Source: a bacterium D16-56
GTDB lineage: Bacteria > Bacillota > Clostridia > Lachnospirales > Lachnospiraceae
Length of the DNA: 64,000 nucleotides
Direction of reading: 5' to 3'
Assembly: GCA_003611875.1 (NCBI GenBank)
Contig: RAYY01000008.1
Coordinates: forward strand, 62,001-126,000
Made by a program: the position numbers and the translations under genes. The number at the start of each line of letters is the position of its first letter. The stretch's first letter is position 1. This document shows, one piece after another, positions 46,696 to 55,744 of this stretch. The notes under the pieces were generated by a model. It worked only from the letters and a program-made list of their open reading frames with translations. It did not search any database and was not told the DNA's origin.

Positions 46696-46724
46696 TTGCA
46701 ATACAGCGAAAACAATGCTATGAT
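46696..46724 (+). promoter_or_regulatory. strong sigma-A type promoter inside the invertible segment
   Basis: TTGCAA (46696-46701), 17-nt spacer, TATGAT (46719-46724), with an extended -10 TG one base before. Predicted start near 46731, just before the right inverted repeat. In the present orientation it reads rightward, away from the operon. Confidence 0.85.
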
Positions 46725-46732
46725 TACGAGGT

Positions 46733-46769
46733 GATCTGAGTGCAACACAATTCTACATTGTGTTGCACT
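46733..46769 (-). repeat. right inverted repeat of the invertible segment
   Basis: Contains a perfect 16-bp dyad (CTGAGTGCAACACAAT and its complement) around TCTAC (46736-46772). It is complementary to the left copy, with one mismatch. Confidence 0.9.
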
Positions 46770-46930
46770 CAGTGCTCATTCAAGATCACTACGAAAAATC
46801 ACTTATTCAATTTGTTCATAATAACAGAATCAGATTCTATAACCATTTCCTCTTTTATTCTGAAAAATTCAATTTTTCAACAACTCTGGATATTAAATAG
46901 ATCGCAAAATATTCTAAGACAAAACAGAAA

Positions 46931-46975
46931 GGCTGCTGCACCAGAAATCAACCATTCCAGCACAACAGCCCCTTT
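46931..46975. terminator. terminator between the cell-wall-binding gene and the switch
   Basis: On the minus strand GGCTGTTGTGCT pairs with GGTGCAGCAGCC through 12 pairs, counting G-U, followed by a T-rich stretch, so it ends the cell-wall-binding gene. In the plus direction the stem has mismatches but is followed by CCTTTTT, so it could also stop the rightward promoter. Confidence 0.7.
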
Positions 46976-47006
46976 TTAACTTATAAATACCTGAACACCA
47001 ATCCTC

Positions 47007-48236
47007 TTACCGTCTCCAAATCCCATCTCGGTCTACATAGAACGTATCAATCCAGGTATCCACTGCCTTATTCCCATCTCCCGGATAGAAATAATACCAG
47101 TTCCCGTCAACCTGATTCCACCCCTCAACCATCACTCCGTCTCCATTAAAATAATAAATCTTTCCATTTACATCTGCCCACTGATTCTGAAACATAACCC
47201 CTTCATAATTATCTGGTGTAGGGTTCAGATAATACCAGTGTCCTGCCGACTGGATCCATCCTACCTGCATATCCCCGCTTTCTGAGAGAAAATACGTGTG
47301 ATTGCCCTTTTTCTGCCATCCTTTAAGCATTTTTCCTTCATTCTGGAACAAATACCATTTATCCGCAACCTTCAGCCAGGAATCCTTCTGATAAGTCCCA
47401 TCCGGATAATAATAATACCAGTAGTCATTTACGTAACGCCATCCTACTTGTGTATTCCCGGTAGGTGAGCCGCTAACTACATCCGTTCTTCCCGAGCCAT
47501 CAGACACATCCTCTTTGGCAATGTACAACTCATCAGATTCCACCCAATCACTGCTTTTCCCATAATTCTCATCCTTGGTGCTTTTAGCAATCGTCCGCAC
47601 CCGGAAAGAATAGGTTCCTGCTGTAGTCATGTAAGGATAAAAATTATAGCTGACAGAGGTTGTCTCTACGGAATGTACCTTTGCACTTCCCCGGCGAAGC
47701 ACTACCTCGTATTTCCCTGTATCACCATTTTCCGGCCTCTCCCATCGAGCTGTTCCTTTCGCATTATCCTTCCAGTAAGCATCTTCTGGCGCTGAAAAAT
47801 CTCCTTTAATGCCATTTACCCGAAGACGTACCACCAATGTATCTGCATCCTCTCGCTTAGCACTGACAAAGCTTCCGGATTTTATTGTCACATTGCTGGA
47901 ACGATAACTTCCTTTAAAGTAGTAGTCATCCCCTGCAGTCAGCCACACCCTCATCTCAGGCTGATCGCCTACCCCCATTTCTTTAGAAGCAGATGTCACC
48001 CACTCTGCCCGGTCAATGGTATACTTACTCGTGGAACAGGAAATGGCAATGCCTCCATCCTCTACGGTACTGCTTTCCAGCCCAATGTCTGGAAGCATAT
48101 CTCCTGGTTCCAGCTTGGAACTGACTCGTATAGTCACACTAGACACTACATGATCCGCCGCTGATACACTCATAATCCCTGCTGCTGCCAATACTGCTCC
48201 CAGCACACTTGCCCATAGCCATTTTCTCCCTTTCAT
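47007..48236 (-). CDS. secreted protein with cell-wall-binding repeats
   Basis: A protein of about 409 aa with a signal peptide (MKGRKWLWASVLGAVLAAAG then VSAAD). A beta-rich, fibronectin-like central part (VVSSVTIRVSSKLEPGDM to about residue 250) is followed by five or six choline-binding-type repeats such as WYYYYPDGTYQKDSW, WYLFQNEGKMLKGW and WYYLNPTPDNYEG. The repeats should anchor it to the cell wall. Start 48236 is chosen over 48329 because AGAGGG precedes it by 6 nt and the signal peptide then starts properly. Confidence 0.85.
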   Translation of the reverse strand: MKGRKWLWASVLGAVLAAAGIMSVSAADHVVSSVTIRVSSKLEPGDMLPDIGLESSTVEDGGIAISCSTSKYTIDRAEWVTSASKEMGVGDQPEMRVWLTAGDDYYFKGSYRSSNVTIKSGSFVSAKREDADTLVVRLRVNGIKGDFSAPEDAYWKDNAKGTARWERPENGDTGKYEVVLRRGSAKVHSVETTSVSYNFYPYMTTAGTYSFRVRTIAKSTKDENYGKSSDWVESDELYIAKEDVSDGSGRTDVVSGSPTGNTQVGWRYVNDYWYYYYPDGTYQKDSWLKVADKWYLFQNEGKMLKGWQKKGNHTYFLSESGDMQVGWIQSAGHWYYLNPTPDNYEGVMFQNQWADVNGKIYYFNGDGVMVEGWNQVDGNWYYFYPGDGNKAVDTWIDTFYVDRDGIWRR

Positions 48237-48652
48237 AATCATCCCTCTTTCTACGCGGTTTATTTTCTTCATCTTGTATGTTCCATACCTTAACTTTTTG
48301 TTATTTCCATTATAAACGATGGGAATCATAGGGTCAACTTACGATATTCTTACCAAAAAGACAGAAAAATATCGTAAAAATTTTAAAAGATACATAAACC
48401 ACACAGCATCACTACGCCTTCGCTTTTCCCTCTGCACTCTCGGAAAAGTATCCTTGCCGAAACAGAAAAGCCTAACCGCTCCTTTCTTTGGCTGGATTTG
48501 CACTTTCCTTTAATTCACCTGTGTGCTGAACCATATTTCCTCAACCTTCCGATCGTTTAATTCTACTATATACGTAAAAAAATCACATTTTTCATCCATT
48601 CTCTATAAGAAAATATCTCAACTATCATCTTCTCTTCCACCCTTATGCTTGC
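48237..48652. other. intergenic region with a small inverted repeat
   Basis: 416 nt between the cell-wall-binding and ADP-ribosylglycohydrolase genes. It holds ACGATATT (48341-48348) and its complement AATATCGT (48368-48375) upstream of the cell-wall-binding gene, perhaps an operator. I see no gene, RNA or other repeat. Confidence 0.35.
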
Positions 48653-49612
48653 TCAAAAACACTTTTTCCCAAGCTCTGTCAGCAAAGCTTCCACCCTTTC
48701 TCTTTCTCTCAATGCCTCAATCCAACGTTTCGGGATTCCCTGCAGTCCGTAACGGATTCCGGCCAGACCTCCTGTTACACAAGCTGTTGTGTCTGTATCA
48801 TTGCCCAGCAAAACAGCACGCTTTACGGCATCCTCATAATCCGATGCCTGTTCCAGGATCATAAAAGCGCTGCGCAGACAATCTACCACATATCCGGTCC
48901 CTCTGCCCTCCCATGGAATATCCGGACGGACGCTCCATTCCAATTCCTGCTCATACTCTGGTTCTTCCTGATAAATGGAACGAAGCGCACAAACCCCTTC
49001 CTCAATTGCTTCCCGAGCCTCTTGCCCTTTCAGCAGTGCCTGTGCCACAAGGCAGTAAAGGGCTGAACAGACCTGATTACACAGATGTCCATGGGTAATC
49101 AGACACTGGCTATGGGCATCCCTCACCAACTCCCTGTTTCTTTTCTCCAAATCTGTACCACCCTGTACAAAATACCACAGGGCCAGAGGAAGAACACGCA
49201 TCAACGCACCATTCCCCTTTCCCTCCGGATTCATCAATCCGCAATCCTTTGGAGCTGCCCCTCTTTTATAGGCAATAAGCCCATTGGCCGTCTGAATCCC
49301 CACATCGAATACAACTCCGTCTACTGCCCATAAACCTTCCTCATACCAGGCTAAGAGCGCATCGGAATACGCTTTTAGAGAGAACCTCCCATGTTGTAAA
49401 AGACTGTCCATAAGGCACAATGCCTGTGCGCCGTCATCCGACCACGTTCCGGCAGCAACCTTTGGATATGTCTTTCTGAACCCTGATGGGGGCGCCATTT
49501 CTATGTCCTCATAAAGAGGAAGCTCCTGCGCCTCATAAAACTCATAGGGTACTCCAAGAGCGTCCCCGATCAAAAGCCCATACAAGCCTCCGGCAATTCT
49601 TTCATATTCCAT
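48653..49612 (-). CDS. ADP-ribosylglycohydrolase family protein
   Basis: This 319-aa cytoplasmic enzyme of the DraG/ARH family removes ADP-ribose from proteins or other acceptors. Metal-binding residues are visible in GTWSDDGAQALCLMDSLL (near residue 55) and the C-terminal GNDTDTTACVTGGLAG. The start at 49612 has GGAGG 7 nt upstream; the longer frame to 49633 lacks one. It is at the left end of the accessory region. Substrate unknown; such proteins also occur in signalling and anti-phage loci. Confidence 0.9.
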   Translation of the reverse strand: MEYERIAGGLYGLLIGDALGVPYEFYEAQELPLYEDIEMAPPSGFRKTYPKVAAGTWSDDGAQALCLMDSLLQHGRFSLKAYSDALLAWYEEGLWAVDGVVFDVGIQTANGLIAYKRGAAPKDCGLMNPEGKGNGALMRVLPLALWYFVQGGTDLEKRNRELVRDAHSQCLITHGHLCNQVCSALYCLVAQALLKGQEAREAIEEGVCALRSIYQEEPEYEQELEWSVRPDIPWEGRGTGYVVDCLRSAFMILEQASDYEDAVKRAVLLGNDTDTTACVTGGLAGIRYGLQGIPKRWIEALRERERVEALLTELGKKCF

Positions 49613-49635
49613 TCTATTTCCTCCGTGATCCATAT

Positions 49636-49746
49636 CTACTTAAACATTTCATCAAACTGTTTCTCTGCTTCCTTGCTGCTTCGTTCCCTCAACGCCCGAA
49701 GCTCCCTTATGACAAACTCTTTTCCGGCCACGGACTCCTGTAACAG
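49636..49746 (-). pseudogene. remnant of a protein kinase paralogue
   Basis: In one frame it reads LLQESVAGKEFVIRELRALR, closely matching WVVQESVTGKKFVVRELSQ of the kinase at 60368-61171. It ends in a short unrelated tail and stop. The preceding 49747-49854 stretch has only another short open frame (TWFPARMKHWPMALYQIGAE) with no ribosome site. Together they look like recombination debris. Confidence 0.6.
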
Positions 49747-49854
49747 TCTTCTTTCCCTATGGCGCCAACTTCTCAGCACCTATCTGGTACAACGCCATCG
49801 GCCAGTGTTTCATGCGGGCGGGGAACCAAGTATCCGAAAAAAGCAAGGAGCGAT

Positions 49855-50778
49855 CTAAGGGCTATTTCCTGCTGCTGCGCCGTCTTCTGAGCATGGGAAT
49901 GAACCCCAGCCAAACCCCATTCCCCCCGCCAGTCCGGCCAGAATCAGCATTCTGTCCATGGCGTCAAGGATATCGCTAAGATGATAACCAAAATTTCTTT
50001 TACAGCTCCATTCTTCTATCACCAGTCCTATCTTCCTTGTTTCCATATGCTCCAAAATCCGGTTTCTGACCGCCTCCCCGGCAAATGCAGTTCCTGCTGC
50101 CAAAGTCTCATAGTCCAGTTCCTTTAAAAGGTAACAAAGCCTCTCCGATTCCATCTCCTGAAACATCTTCTCAAAAGCCCTTTTCACGGAAAATTCTCTC
50201 TCAAAGCTCTCATTTACCATCTCTTGCCTTAGAATCTTATCCCTCTCATCCCACCGAAGCACCATCTTCTGACAATACCGGTCATAATCCTCCAGCCATT
50301 CCTCCGGAACCATTACCCGGTGGTACAGATAAAAGTTTCCAGGAAGCTGTCCCGCATAAATGTCCAGCATACCTGTCAGATATAGGTACGCCACAAGCCA
50401 CTCATAACCGGAACATCCATTCTTTTCCACCTGTGCCAGGAACTCTTTTCCCACAGTATCCCGGTCAGAAGCATCTACAATTTTAAAGACCATGAAAATC
50501 AGCAGTTCCTTCAAGGGCACATCCCTGCCTGCCAGGGAATAGGTCAGGGTTTCTTCATCGTACCGGCCGTGAAATGTGGAATCTTCTATTGTCAGCCCTT
50601 CTTCATCCGCCCACAGCTCTGCCAGCCCTTCCAAGGCCAGTAGTCCTGACTGCCTGGCCATATCGCCGCATTGATTTATAACATGCATGGCTTCAAAAAT
50701 CTGCTCCCTATGTGCCTGAAAGGCTTCTCTTGCATATGTAAAAGCCTTCTTTCTCAAATTTTCCAGAGATTGTTCCAT
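49855..50778 (-). CDS. soluble protein with MotA-like and FliG-like segments
   Basis: A protein of about 307 aa. Near the start DMARQSGLLALEGLAEL recalls the MotA ARxEGLLALE motif, and near residue 245 AVRNRILEHMETRKIGLVIE recalls the FliG C-terminal motif. There are no clear flagellar neighbours, no obvious proton-channel helices and no other FliG domain. It is paralogous to the next gene upstream (shared YLTGMLDI or YVTGLWEI and EDYDRYC). Start 50778 is chosen for the GGGAGG site 6 nt ahead. Function unknown. Confidence 0.55.
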   Translation of the reverse strand: MEQSLENLRKKAFTYAREAFQAHREQIFEAMHVINQCGDMARQSGLLALEGLAELWADEEGLTIEDSTFHGRYDEETLTYSLAGRDVPLKELLIFMVFKIVDASDRDTVGKEFLAQVEKNGCSGYEWLVAYLYLTGMLDIYAGQLPGNFYLYHRVMVPEEWLEDYDRYCQKMVLRWDERDKILRQEMVNESFEREFSVKRAFEKMFQEMESERLCYLLKELDYETLAAGTAFAGEAVRNRILEHMETRKIGLVIEEWSCKRNFGYHLSDILDAMDRMLILAGLAGGMGFGWGSFPCSEDGAAAGNSP

Positions 50779-51056
50779 GTTCATCCTCCCTTTCCCCTAT
50801 TATAGCCTCTCTGAATCTTTAAACCTTATTTCATGGGGACTTTGAGATTCTAGTACATCGCTGCACTACTTTTACGGATTCCTCCATATTTTACAGAAAA
50901 TACAGATTATAAACATATATTTTCCGATAAAATCTCCAAAATCCTCTACATTTTATGCACACTTCACATCACAAACAAATCTCATCTATTCCCCAAGCCG
51001 GAACCAGGATTTCGCATCTTCAGGCAAATCCTCAGACAAAATTTCCTGTGCCGCAA

Positions 51057-52187
51057 TTAAATAATCAACCCAAGCTCCTTTCGAGCTACCTTTCTTCCCA
51101 TGATTTTCTCCAAAGAATCTTTCAGAGCTTTCTCGTAGAAATTCCCCCAACCCTCATCAAAATCCCATAAGCCTTCCGTCTGTCCATGGCAGAGCATACG
51201 TTCCAGCCTGCCTGCCAGCTTTTCCACATCAGCCGGATAGTAATCTGCCATCCACCGTTCCATGATGATATGCTGTTCCTCCTCAGACAGATACTGAAAA
51301 AGCCGTTCCTTCAATCTGGCATTTCCATACACAAAAAGCTCTGCCAGCTGGCTGACCCTGGTGATTTTCCTTAATCGCAGATTTAACTTAGGATCCAGCC
51401 CTTCCTCATCTTCCCACTCCCTGTCGTCAAACCGTTCTGTAATAAACTGTTTGAACTCATCTTCCCCCATAGCTTCCATGGCCTTTTCAAACAGATTCAG
51501 GACCGGGATCCCCTCCTTTTCCTTCCGAATCCTTTGAAGCCGCCAATCCCGTTCCCCCAGAATGTTTTTCATGGCGTCAACTCTTTTTTTCTCCATCTCC
51601 TTGCACAATCCAGCACAATAACGGTCATAATCTTCCCGCCCCTCCATCGGAATCAGGCTGCGCAGGACAGAAAGCAGATAGTTCCCGTCACGAAAATCCC
51701 CCTCAAAATCATGCCAGTTTGTTCCCTGCTGAAATTTCATGATTTCCCACAATCCTGTCACATAGACAGTCTCCACAAATGCCCTGTAATCCCTGTACTG
51801 ATCCGTCATCATCTGTATTTCCATCAATTCCCGCCACTTTTTTGGCCCCTCAAGGACGCCGCCTGCCTCTTCTGCCAGAAGAAAAACCCCCTGTTGAAGG
51901 AAATTTTTAAGAGGTACCTTCTCTCCCAACCAGGAGCCTGGACCATCCAGCTCCGTTTTCAGCTTCCAAAGTTCTTCCCTGCGCAATCCTCTGTTGTAAT
52001 GCTCTTTGAAATATTGCCCCCAGTAAGCCTGGGTACAGTCCCTTTTCATGCAGAGAGCCCGCCGGAGCCCCCAGTCTTCCTGATTCTGAAGAAACCCCCC
52101 GCAGAAACAGACAGCTCTCACAGCTTTGCAGACTTCCTCTCTGTGACTGAAAAAAGCTTCCTTCACTTCCCTGATCTCCATCACCAT
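51057..52187 (-). CDS. paralogue of the MotA/FliG-like protein
   Basis: This 376-aa protein has a similar layout. The middle has YVTGLWEIMKFQQGTNW and GNYLLSVLRSLIPMEGREDY, and near 305 GNARLKERLFQYLSEEEQ resembles the FliG motif. The N-terminus is less similar to MotA. Strong GAGGAGG lies 7 nt before the ATG. It lies between the MBL-fold gene and the other paralogue on the same strand, so they may share a transcript. I do not know its function. Confidence 0.55.
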   Translation of the reverse strand: MVMEIREVKEAFFSHREEVCKAVRAVCFCGGFLQNQEDWGLRRALCMKRDCTQAYWGQYFKEHYNRGLRREELWKLKTELDGPGSWLGEKVPLKNFLQQGVFLLAEEAGGVLEGPKKWRELMEIQMMTDQYRDYRAFVETVYVTGLWEIMKFQQGTNWHDFEGDFRDGNYLLSVLRSLIPMEGREDYDRYCAGLCKEMEKKRVDAMKNILGERDWRLQRIRKEKEGIPVLNLFEKAMEAMGEDEFKQFITERFDDREWEDEEGLDPKLNLRLRKITRVSQLAELFVYGNARLKERLFQYLSEEEQHIIMERWMADYYPADVEKLAGRLERMLCHGQTEGLWDFDEGWGNFYEKALKDSLEKIMGRKVARKELGLII

Positions 52188-52244
52188 TTACTTACCTCCT
52201 CATAGGATCTGTCAAGCGCGCACCGCTGTGCGTCACCTGTCATG

Positions 52245-53291
52245 TCATCCAACGCCGTTTCTCCCAGAAGTTTTTTCCAAAAGCCCATCCAATGAAAACC
52301 GGACTCCATCCCGAAGCACCTGTACCCGATCATGATAAGGGGCAAATTCCGGGACAGATAGAAAGTCATTGGGATGCTCGGTATGCATGGGAATGATGAT
52401 TTTCGGATTTACCAATTTGAACAGACCGGCAATCGTTTCCACATAGGCATGTCCGCTGGTATGCAGGGACTTATAGGGGCGTCCGCCGATGAACCGAAGC
52501 AAATCCCCATCAGCATACTTCTCCTCTAAGTATCCTTGCCACATGGAGTAGATGATCTGTCCGTCCTTGTCAAAGAATTTGTCCCGCAGTGCTTCAAAGG
52601 GGCTTATATAATCCTGTGGGCAGGTATTTTTCCGGGCCAGCAGGACAAAGCCATCCTCCTTCAGTTCCTCCTCTGTAATGGATCGGAACCACAGAGGCTT
52701 TTCCATGGAATCCCCGATCTTGCGCAGCTTGGCCCATCGGCTGTCCGGCTTTCCCAGCACCCGTACCACGGGATGCTGCTTTGAGGGCTGGTATTCGGGA
52801 AAACTGCCCTTTGCGTCCATATCCCTCATAGCAGTAATCATGATCCTGGCCTGATACAAATCGCAGACAAAGTGCATGTTCTCTGGCGTATTGTGATAAA
52901 ACTCCATGATACTGTCCAGATTGGTAGAAGAAACCAGAACGAAATTATATTTGTGCTTTTGAAAGAGCTTTTTTGCCTCCCTGCCCAGCTCCCGCTCCGA
53001 CTTAACAAGGACGTCCCCAACCTCCCCGGTGCGGCCAAGCATGGTACCTTCGGTAATTAAAACATCCACCGGCCCAGGCACATACTTTTTCAGCACTCTC
53101 TCCAGACGTCCTCTTTGTCCCACAATACCGTGTTCCCGAAAATCTCCGGTAAACAGGATCGTTTTGCCGCACACCTTGATGCAGAACATATAGGAGTCCA
53201 GGGCAGAATGATCCACATAAAGGGGGAGAACCTGGATGCCGGGAACAGGCATGAACCACTTCCCGGCCTCATAGGTACGCATCCGTTCCAC
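52245..53291 (-). pseudogene. 5'-truncated metallo-beta-lactamase-fold hydrolase
   Basis: The frame encodes the C-terminal two thirds of an MBL-fold protein, probably of the RNase J/beta-CASP group: GKTILFTGDFREHGIVG (near 43) and the late TSGHAYVETI and IIIPMHTEHP. The usual N-terminal HxHxDH metal motif is missing. The frame is open upstream to a TGA at about 53337, with no ATG; the first usable start is a GTG at 53291. The upstream gene ends at 53324, right at this break. Loss of part of the gene by recombination is likely. Confidence 0.7.
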
Positions 53292-53323
53292 CAGAGGGAG
53301 ACCCTTTTCCCTTGTGTCCCGAT

Positions 53324-54223
53324 CTATATAGGAAACATATCCTCAATGATGCCTGACAGCAGCAGAGCAAGTTCATCCTCCTGTTTCTTCTTGAGATATT
53401 CACTGGCTCTCAGCAGGCTAAAGCTGCCAATATAAAAGTCCCTATACACCTCTTTCTTAAATTCCTCCGAAGGACATTCTCCTGCAGGTGTCAGATAGAT
53501 AAGCTTCAGAGGTTTATCCCAAAGCATACACTTAGGATGGTCATGAAGATAGTCCAGAAGCTGACCCGCGGTGTAAAGATACTTCCGTGACCGGGCACCA
53601 TCCTTTTGCGTCCAGCCTGCCCTTCGGATTAGCTCCCTGGCTGCCTCAGCATATTTCTCAGAAGGCTCATCTATGTCATATTTTTTTCCAAGATGCCGAG
53701 TTCTAAATACCAATAAAAAGGCTTTCCACAGTGCCTTGTCACCATCCCACACAGAATTCCCCCATTTATCAAATTTCAAATGCTGGGGAAAACTCTTTTC
53801 ATAGGTATCCCCAAAGGCTCCTTTCATAACAGACAGCAGCTTATTTCCAAAAACCTGGCCAAAGGTTTTTGGTTGGCCGTTTTTGCTGCAGCAATTCCTC
53901 AGATACCTATCGGCCTGTTCCAGATTTATACTGCTGCCAGTTGTTTTCAGTTCCACCAGATAGATGGCTTCCTCATCGCCAAGAACATAATCGATCTTTG
54001 TCCCCCTGTTTCCATATCCAGAACCTTGCTCTGACTCTTTGGACTCCAAAACAGACATCTCTTTCGTGATGAAATGAAGTTCTCCCTTAAAAGCAGTCTG
54101 GTCCTTTAAAATCTCCGTCACATAAGGCGTCAGCAGCGTATCCAGAATAACCTCCGCCTTAATATTGGGGGTAAAGTAGTCATTAACGATCCATTTCCTG
54201 ATTTTATTCATTTGCTCTGTCAT
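53324..54223 (-). CDS. PD-(D/E)XK nuclease-like protein
   Basis: A protein of about 299 aa. KIDYVLGDEEAIYLVELKTT near residue 75 has the D...ExK pattern of PD-(D/E)XK nucleases. The remainder has no motif I know. GAAGGAG lies 5 nt before the ATG at 54223, so the longer frame to 54358 is rejected. The end of this gene overlaps the break of the MBL-fold gene downstream. A DNA- or RNA-cleaving role is possible, but other uses of the fold exist. Confidence 0.65.
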   Translation of the reverse strand: MTEQMNKIRKWIVNDYFTPNIKAEVILDTLLTPYVTEILKDQTAFKGELHFITKEMSVLESKESEQGSGYGNRGTKIDYVLGDEEAIYLVELKTTGSSINLEQADRYLRNCCSKNGQPKTFGQVFGNKLLSVMKGAFGDTYEKSFPQHLKFDKWGNSVWDGDKALWKAFLLVFRTRHLGKKYDIDEPSEKYAEAARELIRRAGWTQKDGARSRKYLYTAGQLLDYLHDHPKCMLWDKPLKLIYLTPAGECPSEEFKKEVYRDFYIGSFSLLRASEYLKKKQEDELALLLSGIIEDMFPI

Positions 54224-54387
54224 GTTTACTCCTTCTGATGTACATGATGCCACATTTATAATGCTATTCTCCAGCCGGTTTATGGACAAGCTCTCCTCTT
54301 TCCTGCAACATAAAAATGTTTCGAGAAATAATCCCATCACCCCTCTGCAAAAATTCATTCAAATCTTTTGCAGACAACAACGCCCCA

Positions 54388-54960
54388 TCACCAGGTTCCG
54401 TTCACAAAATCATCATCTATTTCATCCGGCACATCCACCCACCCCAAAGGAAAACGGTACTCATCGTGATAAAAACAATGTTCCACCGGATTATAAAAAA
54501 CATTATATCCAATATTCCGCAGCACCTGAAAATCCCTCTGTCTTGTTCGTTCCGACAAACCAGGGAACAGTTCCTTGTAAGAATCCTTTGCGGTAACATA
54601 CTCCTGGACATCACCGCTTTCCTCATTATCCTTCTTTTCCCACAAGGGAATATCCTCATTTGACAGTCCAGACATTAATGTGCCCAGACGGTTCAGCCTT
54701 TTCAAATGAGCCATTTTACAGGGCTTTCCCTTATCATTAAATTCCGGTTTTCCTGTTTTCACATACCCCTTTCCCTTTCTGGAATACTTCACGCTTACCA
54801 GCCCCGCATCCTTAAGATCCACCAGATCACGCTGCAAAAGCCGCATATTATAAGGAAATATCTCACAGACAGCCTCAAACTGGACAATAGCATACTGACA
54901 TACGATCTCATAAAGCCGCAGCTGACGCTCAATCCGCGGCATCCTTTCCTTTCTGCTCAT
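54388..54960 (-). CDS. winged-HTH regulator related to WYL-type proteins
   Basis: A protein of about 190 aa. The N-terminus (IERQLRLYEIVCQYAIVQ then LLQRDLVDLKDAGLVSVKYS) matches the winged helix at the start of WYL-type regulators, and the C-terminal ERTRQRDFQVLRNIGYNVFY repeats the pattern. The WYL ligand domain is absent. The start at 54960 has CGGAGG 6 nt ahead. Its start overlaps the end of the upstream gene by 4 nt, so the two are translated together. It may regulate the 55586 operon or the kinase. Confidence 0.7.
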   Translation of the reverse strand: MSRKERMPRIERQLRLYEIVCQYAIVQFEAVCEIFPYNMRLLQRDLVDLKDAGLVSVKYSRKGKGYVKTGKPEFNDKGKPCKMAHLKRLNRLGTLMSGLSNEDIPLWEKKDNEESGDVQEYVTAKDSYKELFPGLSERTRQRDFQVLRNIGYNVFYNPVEHCFYHDEYRFPLGWVDVPDEIDDDFVNGTW

Positions 54961-55586
54961 AAAATACCTCCGTTCTTTGCAGCACGGAATTTCCTTCTGG
55001 CTTCCGTCGTCATTCTTTTTATCTTCATCCGAAACTGCTGTGCAGTATCCGGCCTCTCCCGACAGATATCCAGTAAAATACAGCTTCCCTCTATATCCCT
55101 TGGTATCCTGCTGCGGATCTCTGCGATTCCTTTGTCCCCAGACTCCTTCCATACCCTGCAGGAGTACCTTTCCTCCACAATCTCAAAACCGCTGCCAACA
55201 GGGCATATTTTAGCCATGGAGAGCATCAGAACAGATTCATCAAAAACAGGACTGTCAAAAATCTCATCACAGCACTCATACTTATCTTCATAGCTCCAAA
55301 CCTGAAGCTGCTGTTCTCCCTCCAACTGACGTTCCACACATTCCATCTCCCTTTGGGCCGCCTCCCTGCGTCTTAACCATTCCTCCTTTTCCTCCGGCTT
55401 CCCCTTGCTGTTTTCCCCCTTCCGATCATAATAACGAATCCTGCCCTCCAGTTTCTTCTTTTCCTCCTCCAGCTTGACCTTTACACAATCCCCGAATTTC
55501 TCAAAAAAACGCTTCTGTGCCTGCTCCCTGCTGCCGGTTTGACTTCTTGTCGCTTCTTTCTTAACTGCCAAACATAAATAATCCAT
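54957..55586 (-). CDS. coiled-coil hypothetical protein
   Basis: This 209-aa protein has a Lys/Glu-rich coiled-coil stretch (residues about 25-90) and a beta-rich second half with ERYSCRVWKESGDKG. I do not recognise it. It is the first gene of an operon with the HTH gene downstream (4-nt overlap), preceded by a promoter whose upstream dyad is shared with the kinase gene (55703-55744). Confidence 0.6.
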   Translation of the reverse strand: MDYLCLAVKKEATRSQTGSREQAQKRFFEKFGDCVKVKLEEEKKKLEGRIRYYDRKGENSKGKPEEKEEWLRRREAAQREMECVERQLEGEQQLQVWSYEDKYECCDEIFDSPVFDESVLMLSMAKICPVGSGFEIVEERYSCRVWKESGDKGIAEIRSRIPRDIEGSCILLDICRERPDTAQQFRMKIKRMTTEARRKFRAAKNGGIL

Positions 55587-55702
55587 CCATTACCTCCCAA
55601 GGCAAATGACTCAGACCCCTAATGGAACATTCCTTCCCATTATCCGTTTCCCAGCGGCCTAAGTTTTACGTTCGATTGTCAATATGCATCTTTCATAGTG
55701 GC

Positions 55703-55744
55703 AGTATATCACATCAAATATAAGAATAACGACAAATATATGAC
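55703..55744 (-). promoter_or_regulatory. promoter and dyad of the 55586 operon
   Basis: Minus strand: -10 TATACT at 55703-55708, with a dyad-like GTCATATATTTGTC (55731-55744) ending 22 nt before it. The -35 region is poor. The same dyad, spacing and -10 occur before the kinase gene (61432-61473), so one regulator may activate both. Confidence 0.55.

Larger units (their letters stand above)
46471..46769. promoter_or_regulatory. invertible promoter segment (apparent OFF orientation)
   Basis: A segment of about 225 bp between the inverted repeats, AT-rich with no gene. A consensus promoter in it faces right, toward the terminator after the cell-wall-binding gene, while the polysaccharide operon lies left on the minus strand. 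Inversion at the repeats would turn the promoter toward that operon. No recombinase gene is in the window, so the enzyme must be encoded elsewhere. Confidence 0.78.

Noticed and set aside
46740-46979. 79-codon frame starting in the right inverted repeat, downstream of the strong promoter
   Set aside because: No ribosome site, overlaps the repeat and a terminator, low-complexity product; likely chance.
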